Below the pieces are notes generated by a model. The model was not told the DNA's origin, did no database searches, and saw only the letters and a program-made list of their open reading frames with translations. Below are positions 56,065 through 64,000 of a stretch of 64,000 bases of DNA, piece after piece (the first letter of the stretch is position 1; each line of letters begins with the position of its first letter). Source of the DNA: Pleodorina starrii (Eukaryota > Chlorophyta > Chlorophyceae > Chlamydomonadales > Volvocaceae); the NCBI GenBank assembly GCA_030267565.1, contig BRXU01000002.1, forward strand, positions 7,631,001-7,695,000, in the 5' to 3' direction. The translations under genes and the position numbers were made by a program.

Positions 56065-59000
56065 TCAGCAGTAGCAGTAGTCGTACACGCCGTACCCGCT
56101 CTGCGGACTGTCCAGTAGCACAGTCCCGGAGCGCAGGCCGGCGTCCTCCAACAACGACGGCGTCTCCAAGATCTGTACGACAGGGACATTGTCATGTACG
56201 ACATGGTGAGATCACACACACAGTGCAGCTGCAAGCCGCGCGGGCCGCGCCTCGCTGCTGCTCCAGCATGTGCCGGTGCAGTACAGTGTGCAGTACAGTG
56301 AAGCTCTGCAGAACGTGCGGGCGCCCCCCCCTCCCTCCCCGAATGCGACGTGTGTTGTGTGATGTGGTCCTGCACGATGGGCTGCGTCGCCGAGGCGACC
56401 GACTGCGAGCGAGCTTCTACCGGTAGGGAGGATCGCGCCGCCGCATTGCGGATAAATGAAGGCACTCGCGGCTGGAACCCGACGGCCCGCAGCCGCGGTG
56501 GCGCCGTAGCGCGCCTGGCTCGTCCCCCCGGGAGCCACCCAACCACACCCACCATCCCCACGCCCGCCCCACTCCATCCGCCCACTCCCAGGTGCCGCGC
56601 CCTGATCCCCACCTTGAGCCACACCTCCCCCCTGCACACCCACCTACCCACCCACCCACCCACCCACCCAGCCACCCACCCATTTACTCACTCACTCACC
56701 CACCCGTCCACCCACCCAGCCACCCACCCAGCCACTCAGCCATCCACCCAGCCATCCACCCAGCCACCCACTTTAAGTACGAGCTCCTCGAAGGCGTTCG
56801 CCACCGCAATGTTGGTCTTCGCAGAGGTCTCCGCAAACAGACAGCCGTGTCGCCGGGCGAAGTCGGAGCCCTCGTGCCAGGACACACGCCGAGCGTCACC
56901 CTGGGGGAGGGTGGGGAGGGGAGGGGAGGGGAGCGTATTACAGTCCACTGGAGTGGAGTCAGTTGGAGCAAAGGGAATGGAGTCAAGGGACGGGAGTGAG
57001 GGGCGTGAAGGGAAGGTGAGAAGGTCGCCAGACGAGAAGGGAGCGAGGGCAGGCGAGGGTGAATCGTCCCGCCCCGCCCCGCCCTGCCCCGGGTGAGGGT
57101 GGCCACGTCTCTCCGGCGGTGTTTGGTTCCGGGCGTTGGGCAGTGGACTGCAGCCGCCGGTGCGCGTTCAGATTCACCGCGCCTTTCCTCACCCCACCCC
57201 ACCCCACCCCAACCCCACCATACATGCGGCTGCGAAGGGCTCCTGCGACATACATGTCGCCAACACGCGCATGCGCGAGGAGGTGGGGGCGCGCAATGAC
57301 AACCGCCAGCCAGGCATATGCCGGATGCCGCTCGCACAGATTGGTGTCGTACAGATCGGGTGCAGAGATTGTACGACGGCGCGTGTCATCACGTGGCGCT
57401 TGACCCCACACCCGCACGTGTCCCCACCCACCCACCCACCACGTCGACCTTGTTGGCGACCACCATCCGTACGGCATCCGCCTCAGTGCCGTGCAGCTCC
57501 AGCTCACGCATCCACTGCTCCTCCAGGTGAAGCAGTGTGTCGGGCCGCGACACGTCGTACACTGCACAGTCGTACATGGGGACGTAGGGGGAGACACAGA
57601 CCCACGGGTCGTCGGTGCCACTCGGGGCCACTCGGTGGCAAATCCAAACCCACCCCAACCCAAACTAACCCAACCAGGCCGTCACGGCAGGGCCGGCAGA
57701 GTTCAACACTGCGAGCGAGCGAGGGGGCAAACCCCCCCATCCCCCCCGCTTGGCCCGCCCACCCGACCGACCCCGCCACCGCCAATCCGGCGACACACAA
57801 AACCTGCCATGCGATGTTCTCGCGAGCTGATCCCTTCCTGGCCTGGACCTCTCCACCCCTTGACACCTGAGGGCCCCCAAAGCTGCTGCCAAGCCTCCCC
57901 AGAGAGCAGTCCCCAGTTGTCAGAACGCAGTGGCACACGGCACACGCGCTCCGAACCCCAGGCCCAGGGCCCAGGGCCCAGGCCCTCGCTCGCCCAGCCC
58001 CTTCACCAGCCACAGACTGACCATCCCCACCTCCTTCCTCCCCTCCTCGCCACCCCCTGATGTGCGGTCCCCCCCACGCACACGCGCCCCCCCTCCCAAC
58101 CCCCCTTACACCCCCAACCAAAGTCCTGCGTGAGCCGACTCTCAGCCAAAGGCCTCGACCTATAGGACGTAGGAGCCGCAAAGCAGCGCTTCACATGCGC
58201 CCGCAAAACAGCGACCCGTGGATTGGCAGATACCTGAAGGTTTTCTGAGTGCAACGCTAGAAAACCAAGGTTTTCTGTGAACTCAGAGGAGTTGTGCCCT
58301 CGTAAGGGCGTTGGTACGGCACATGGTGCCAGTTAAGGTGTCCGCGAAGGCGTGGAGGAGTGATTTTCGGGTTTTGTAGCTACATAGGGTGGTTGCTGCG
58401 AGGCTGTGGGCATTAAGGCCTTAGCGATAGCTTTCGCGGTAGCCGGCCCTCACCCGGCCTACCTACCGAATAAAGACGGCTTTCATTGCTTGCAGGTACC
58501 CTTTGTGTGTAACGAACGATGATTTCTCATGAAAACCAAACGCGCACCCACCCAGACACGCAGCTACCCAAATGCGAACATACCCACACGCGCGCGCACG
58601 CACGCACACACATACGCACCCACCCACCAATACATCCACCCTCACGAGCGCGCACGCACCCACCTTCGCACACACCCACGCACCCACCCACCCACCTAAA
58701 CCACCCACCCACACGCACGCACGCACACGCACCCACCCACCCACCCAGCCACCCACACGCACCCACCTGAACCACCCAGCCAGCCAGCCACCCACCCCCA
58801 CGCGCACGCACCCACCCACCCAGCCACCCAGCCACCCACCCAGCCACCCACGCACCCACCCACCCAGCCGCCCAGCCACCCACCCATGATGATGCCCTTC
58901 GCCCCCCGGTAGAATGTGGTCGTCAACGTTCGGAACTTCTCCTGCCCCGCGGTGTCCCACACGGTCAGCTTGACGCGCTTGTCGTACACCGAGAGCTTCT

Positions 59001-60497
59001 TCACCGCAAAGTCGACCCCTGAGAGGGGAGGGGAGGGGGTTGGGAGGTTGGACAGCAAAGCGCGCTTGACGACAATCGACATCAGTTGCGGCCGCAAGCC
59101 CCTCCCAAAGAACCAAATGCACATCATTGCAGCAGAGAACCAAACCACCCCGGGTGGGTGGATTGGCAATGCCATGACCGTGGGGTCGGGGTGCGCAAAT
59201 GGCGGCCGGGCGGGCGAGAGAGAGGCCAGCGGGGGGCCAGAGGCTCAGGCGGGGGACGGGACGCGGGAGGTGGGGCTGGGTGTTGCTGCGCAAGCTACGA
59301 AGGTTTCCGTTAAGATGCCTGGGTACTCCTCCTGAGGGAACGGTACCTTCCGTTAAGATGCCTGGGTACCCCTCCTGAGGGAACGGTACCTTGTCAGGAA
59401 ACACGATTGAACCACGGGGGCCAAGGGACGCAAGATATGATACGGAAGCCGTTTCAGTCCGCCAAGAAACGAGGTCTTAAGGGGAGGTATAGGCCGGGGG
59501 AGGGCTGGGTCTGACCGGTCTCCGGAACTTGGAGCTTGCTCTCAACGGAACGAAAACGAAACATCGTTCTGAAACACTCGTCGCGAACCGCCTGGCTCCA
59601 ACACGGGGGGCTGTGCATTTGCATGGAGGCGAGGCGAGCGGCCGCCTGGCTAACGAGGGTGCGGGTGACGGGGCCCCGGTACCGCAAGCTCTTTAAAGCA
59701 GCATGCTAAAGCTACTGAAAAGCTTGTGGCCGGTTGGGGATCATCCTTCAGGCGTTGCACATCCTTCAATGCCCCCCAGCATCATGAAAGACCGCCCCCT
59801 GCTGTGCTGGTGGCGTGTGAACGTGTGCGGGGTTGTACCTCTTGCCCCCAAAACGTTCGCTCCCATGCTCGCCGTCCTTTCTCCATCCTCCACCCACCCG
59901 CCCGCCCTCCATTGCTCCCGGTCCTCCTCTCCAGCAGTCTCCCGCCCTCCCGCCCTCCCGCCGCCCAACCCGCCCCGCCCTCCCCTCCCGCTGCTGGCTG
60001 ACTGACACTACGCTCCGAAGCCCGCTCCCCGACACGACCCCACGTGCACACCACCACCCCCCGCCACTCCCCCCCCTGATTTCATGCACACGAAGGTGGG
60101 GTCGGGTGCGGTGGGGTGAGCTAGTGTGTGGGGTCGGGTGCGGTGGGGTGAGCTAGTGTGTGGGGTCGGGTGCGGTGGGGTGAGCTAGTGTGTAGGGTCG
60201 GGTGCGGTGGGGTGAGCTAGTGTGTGGGGTCGGGTGCGGTGGGGTGAGCTAGTGTGTGGGGTCGGGTGCGGTGGGGTGAGCTAGTGTGTGGGGTCGGGTG
60301 CGGTGGGGTGAGCTAGTGTGTGGGGTCGGGTGCGGTGGGGTGAGCTAGTGTGTGGGGTCGGGTGCGGTGGGGTGAGCTAGGGTGGGGTGGGGTGGGCTCT
60401 CACCGATGGTCGACGCGACCTGTTCATCGAAGTTGTCGTGTGCGAAGCGCGTCAGCAAAGAGGTCTTGCCCACGCCCGAGTCGCCCAGCAACAAGAT
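56065..60497 (-). CDS. Rab18/RabC-type small GTPase (first exon not located)
   Basis: Five phase-consistent exons: 60497-60404, 59018-58884, 57561-57440, 56900-56772 and 56172-56065, giving 195 residues; a short first exon with the ATG is missing. Rab proteins are membrane-trafficking switches; the Rab18/RabC class works on ER, lipid droplet and related membranes. Nucleotide-binding motifs are all present: P-loop GDSGVGKT, switch [15 protein letters not shown] and ETSAK. The order [19 protein letters not shown] and [19 protein letters not shown], then FEELVLKILETPSL, agrees closely with plant RabC. The C-terminus ends CYC, a CxC double geranylgeranylation signal. The effector region retains TIGVDF. 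The exon preceding 60497 must end with an in-phase codon before ILLLGDSG; I found no convincing candidate up to 61.4 kb. Confidence 0.92.
58241..58531. repeat. Dispersed repeat family R, copy 3 (partial), in a Rab intron
   Basis: Matches the first part of copy 1 (37494 onward) with scattered substitutions and small deletions, and ends near ctcatgaaaacc where similarity stops. It lies in the Rab intron 57562-58883. Confidence 0.85.
58550..58880. repeat. CACCCACC/CACGCACG simple-sequence tract
   Basis: More than 300 bp of cacccacc, cacgcacg and cagccacc runs directly before the Rab exon 59018-58884 donor, in the same intron as repeat R copy 3. Confidence 0.85.
59305..59390. repeat. 43-bp tandem duplication
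   Basis: Two adjacent copies that each begin ttccgttaagatgcctgggt and end gagggaacggtacc, with one difference, in the Rab intron 59019-60403. Confidence 0.95.
60096..60385. repeat. 32-bp minisatellite, about nine copies
   Basis: The unit is ggtcgggtgcggtggggtga plus gctagtgtgtgg. Copies are almost identical, and the array stops about 20 bp from the Rab exon ending at 60404. Confidence 0.95.
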
Positions 60498-61755
60498 CTG
60501 GGGCGGGAGGGCGGGATGTGGCGAGTGCGGGGTGGGATGGTGGGGCCGACACTCAGCCTGGTTCTAACATTTCGAATTGGGGGCGCAGCGAATTGGGGGT
60601 GCAGGAACGGAGGGAAGTGATGGGGGTGGGGGAGCTTGCGGCTCCAGGCACGCCGTCAATTGGCTGTGCCCTGCTGAGGGCGTGCTGCCCTCTTCAACAG
60701 CAACATCCTTCAAGGCAGCCCATGAGGCAGCCCACGGGTGGTGACATCACAGGTGGGGGTCAAGGGGCACGTGAACAAGGGTTGGGGGTACGCTGCAATT
60801 AAGATATAGGTTGATCAATACGGCAATAGGGCAGTTTGTTGTTGTGGAATGAAGCGTGCGGGGGTGGGGAGGGGGGAGGCCAAAGGCGGGCGGAGGCGGG
60901 GGAAACGGGGCGGCGCTGGAGGAGGGGCGGAGGTTGCGGCAGCTCCGGTTGCGGCGGCGGCGGGGCGCTGCCGCCGACGAAGTTTTTCGTGTGGTGGTGG
61001 CAGCGTCGGTGGTGCGATGGCAAAGCAAGCTACCGGGCGTGCAGGTGGGGGACCTGTTTGAACGCTGCGGTTGTACGGATGGAAGTTGGCGCCGCGCGGC
61101 AGGGGCGACAGCTGGCGGCGCCCCTGACCAGGGGGGCGCGCCCGACAGTTGGCGTCGTGGGCGACATTATAGCACGACAGTCTCAGCAACGGCCGGAGAC
61201 ACTTGCTTTGAGAGTGAAATCGATGGCGCTTTCCGTCGGCTGCAACTCCACGGCCATCGGGACCGCAGCGAGGGTTGGGTTTTAGGACGGGGAAACGCCG
61301 CGAGGTAGGGAAAAAAGCATTGTCGGTTGCTACATACTACGTTGTGGGGATTTAATGCTCTACCGACAATTGAATGCGGCGCAAAGAAGCTATCATGTCA
61401 GGTAACGTTTGTGCGAACGGAGTCAGCACTCCGCCTTGGAGACAGTAGGCATAACTAGCTGGCATATAGCCGATGACTGTTCATGAGCAAAGGGAAGCTG
61501 CTCACAGCACCTCATGGCGATGTGAAAAGTACGGCAATGGCCCAGGAGGCAGGTATAAGCAGCGCGACTTGCCCTGGAAATAGCAATAGAATACCGTCTA
61601 CGAAACGCGGCCAAGTAAAGAAGTATTCCCTTTTCATAGGAACGCTTTTGCAAATCCACGCCCGGGCTTCGCCCGCGGCTTCCACCCATCTTCACGCATT
61701 GCTATCACAAACAACCACCACCCGCAGCCCTTTACCTTCTTTGTAACATTGCACC
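60498..61755. other. Region between the Rab gene and the protein kinase gene
   Basis: Should contain the missing first Rab exon, and divergent promoters for Rab (minus) and kinase (plus). The part from 60840 to 61180 is GC-rich and open in several frames, but none reads like the start of a Rab protein. Confidence 0.45.
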
Positions 61756-63408
61756 ATGACTGGAACCAACAGGAAGGTCGGCGGCCGCCAGGAGGCGGTG
61801 CTAAAACAAATGAAGGGCCTGGGCCTCCGCAGGCAGTCCAGGTGCGGGGACTTTAGTTCATGGCCATGCTTTCCTCCGCTGCGGGACTGCGAGCCTTCGT
61901 GTCAATGCAATGAAGCGTTTTCATATGTTGTTGTTGCAGGTCTTATGCCACCAACCTGCATGATATTGATTCCATGTCTCAGCTGACGTGCGCCTCGGAC
62001 GCTCCGTTCGAGGACACCACCGAATTCGGAGAATCCACAGCGCTGCCTGAGGTTGACGTTGGCGAGTACAGTGATGCCTCGTACTCTGATGAGCCGAGCG
62101 AATCGACGGATTCGCCCTCCTCGTCCAGCTCTCCCGACTCGCCTCGCTATGCGTTTCAAAGCCCGAAAGGCCTGAGCCAGGAGGTGAGAAGCGCGCTGCT
62201 GTTGCCCGGTTTGGTGTCCTTTGGTACCGGCCGGCCGCTTACTCGAGTGTTGACAATTTTCACAGGACTTCGAATTTCTCCAAGCGCACGGCCTCGAAAA
62301 GTGCACCCCCTTGAAGGAGCTGGGCCAGGGTGGCTACGGTAGTGTCGACTTGGTGCAGGTGCGATGAAGTTGCGATGAACTGAGCCTGTTGCTTGTGCTC
62401 TTGCGGAAGCGTAGCCACGCTCACAGTCGGATTCAACATCTTCACTAGGGTTGATTTTGCTGTGCCTCCTAGCTTGTTTGGAGCTTTATGTGCACCTGGG
62501 CGCAACAACCGTAACCAATGGCTGCTGGCACTTTGCCTTGACCCCAAGCCCCGCTCGCCCCCATTTTTTCCATGCAGGTGTCTCTGCCTAGCGGCCGCAA
62601 CTTTGTGGCAGCCCGCAAGGTTATCCACTCGCCGCTGTACGCGCAGCCGCGCTACGAGCGCGAGCTGCGCGGCCTGCAGCTCTGCGCGGACTGCCCTTTC
62701 GTGGTCGATATATTCGCCTCGCGCATCACGAGCGACGGGCAGTTTGAGTTTCTGCTCGAGTACGCTCCAAACGGCACCCTTCACGACATGCTCAAGGCGA
62801 TGGAGCAGCGCCGGCGCGGCAAGGAGAAGCTCCTGATGCCCGTCAACCGCATCCAGTATTATGCGGCCTGTATGCTGAAGGGCCTGCAGTTCATCCATCA
62901 GCGCGGCCAGGCGCACCGCGATGTGAAGCCCGGCAACGTGCTCATGGCCGCCAACGGCCGGCCCCTGCTCGCCGACACGGACGCGATGGACAGCGTCCAG
63001 GTCACCAAGCGAGCGGGCACCACCAGCTATCAGGCCCCGGAGCTATGGCGCGCCACTTTGCAGGGGCCGGGTTACACCACGGACAAGGCGGACATGTACG
63101 CCATGGGAATTACCCTGGCTGAGATGGCCGCCTACCCTGCAGGCGGGAACGGTAAGCTGCAGCAGCTGAAGGACGATCCCGCGGGGTGCACGCCGGCCTA
63201 TGTGCCGCCGGAGCTGAAAGACCTGCTGTGCGGTCTGTTGGCGCCGGTGGCCAAGCGGCTGTCTGCGGAGCAGGCGATGGCCCACAAGTTTTTCGAGGGG
63301 TTGGATTGGGAGGTGCTCAGCGAGGGGCCGCTGGGCATTTCTGTGCAGCTGCGTCAGGCGCCGTCGTTTGAGATGGCGGCGGCGACAGCAGCGGGCCGCG
63401 CTGAGTAA
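61756..63408 (+). CDS. Protein kinase with MEK-like N-lobe and DTD in place of DFG
   Basis: Four exons, 61756-61841, 61940-62183, 62266-62358 and 62578-63408, give exactly 417 residues. The ATG at 61756 is the first in frame. Residues 1-110 are a Ser/Asp/Glu-rich, probably disordered head. The kinase domain starts with the glycine loop LGQGGYGSV (G130-G135). FVAARKVIH resembles the ARKLIH segment of MAP-kinase kinases and puts the ATP lysine at K155; the helix-C glutamate is about E170 (YEREL). The catalytic loop HRDVKPGNVL is intact (D256). The metal-binding motif reads ADTDAM instead of DFG, so Asp274 is kept but Phe and Gly are replaced. The activation segment ends TTSYQAPELW. Ser/Thr specificity is likely from the HRDVKPGN loop; substrate and pathway are unknown. 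Confidence 0.88.
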
Positions 63409-64000
63409 GGCGGCTTGGCTTGGAGATGGCGGAAACGGGATGAAAGACGGGCTGCGCTGCATTCTCTTGGCGCGAAGCGCTCGCGCCCGTGCAACGGCTG
63501 CTGCACACGCATGATAGTGGGCATGTACGGGATGGTTTGGACTTGCGTCTCGGCGCAGGCAGGACGAGCAACTGTTCCCCGAGGATTACGCTTTCAGACA
63601 CTTGTGTTTATGGACCGGTTGGGTGGCCTGGGGCCCGAATGAGTGGTCCGCAGTATGGGAGTGGTTCTGCTGCGCTGCACGGGTCTGCCGCCCTGCACCG
63701 TCCCGCCATGGTTGCTGTGGCACGGGGGACGATTATTCGTTGCTGCTTGCCGATTGATCCGCCTTGTTTGATTGCACGCGTATTGCTGCCGAGTGACGCT
63801 ACAGGCGCGACGTGACCGCCGGAATGGAGAGGGAGACAGCGTGACTAATGTTATGCGACGGTGTACGGACGTACGTTGCGCGCTGCATGTGTGTGCCTGT
63901 GTGTGATTGATGCCCGAGTGCTTCTTTTTTAGGGAAGATTGAGGTATTCGTTGCGCGCCGGGTTTGCGGTTGTCATCCGCCACGTGTCCCCTCGGTGCTT
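63409..64000. other. 3' flank of the kinase gene
   Basis: Contains the presumed kinase 3' UTR. I see no TGTAA poly(A) signal and no further coding exon before the window ends. Confidence 0.4.

Overview
The window is nuclear DNA of a green alga, most likely a chlamydomonadalean (volvocine) species. The evidence is very high GC, many short exons separated by GT..AG introns packed with GT/CA, GGTG and poly-C/G tracts, Ala/Gly/Gln/Pro homopolymers in proteins, CCCTAAAA-type telomere-like motifs, a hydroxyproline-rich (SPPP) matrix-type protein and a solitary H2B gene with a 3' hairpin. I cannot name the species. Exon boundaries below come from reading splice sites and keeping the phase open; no transcript data were used.

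Layout. 1-7836 (-): 3' part of a very large low-complexity protein of unknown function, running off the left edge; one intron is almost entirely a 20-bp minisatellite. 9408-16306 (-): a multi-pass membrane protein with leucine-rich repeats, possibly part of the same transcription unit as the first. 16898-17161 (+): APC11, the RING-H2 subunit of the anaphase-promoting complex, intronless. 18455-18916 (-): histone H2B, intronless, with a replication-type 3' stem-loop. 20042-34634 (+): an 18-exon MscS-type mechanosensitive channel with a complete EF-hand just before the pore domain. 34.6-41.6 kb: gene-poor, repeat-rich, holding a 5'-truncated retroelement fragment flanked by identical 231-bp direct repeats. 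41832-51407 (+): an 11-exon gene joining a long SPPP-rich domain to a glyoxal/galactose-oxidase-type copper radical oxidase. 51.4-56.0 kb: nothing convincing. 56065-60497 (-): Rab18/RabC small GTPase (first exon not found). 61756-63408 (+): a four-exon protein kinase with a MEK-like N-lobe and an altered DFG motif.

The genes are unrelated housekeeping, signalling and matrix functions, as expected for an ordinary nuclear segment; there is no operon-like system. The most unusual material lies in the introns and spacers: three families of short dispersed motifs (25-45 bp) recur on both strands in introns of two neighbouring large genes, GTACGRCA-type sequences recur at splice junctions, and there are several minisatellites and one 217-bp satellite inside introns.
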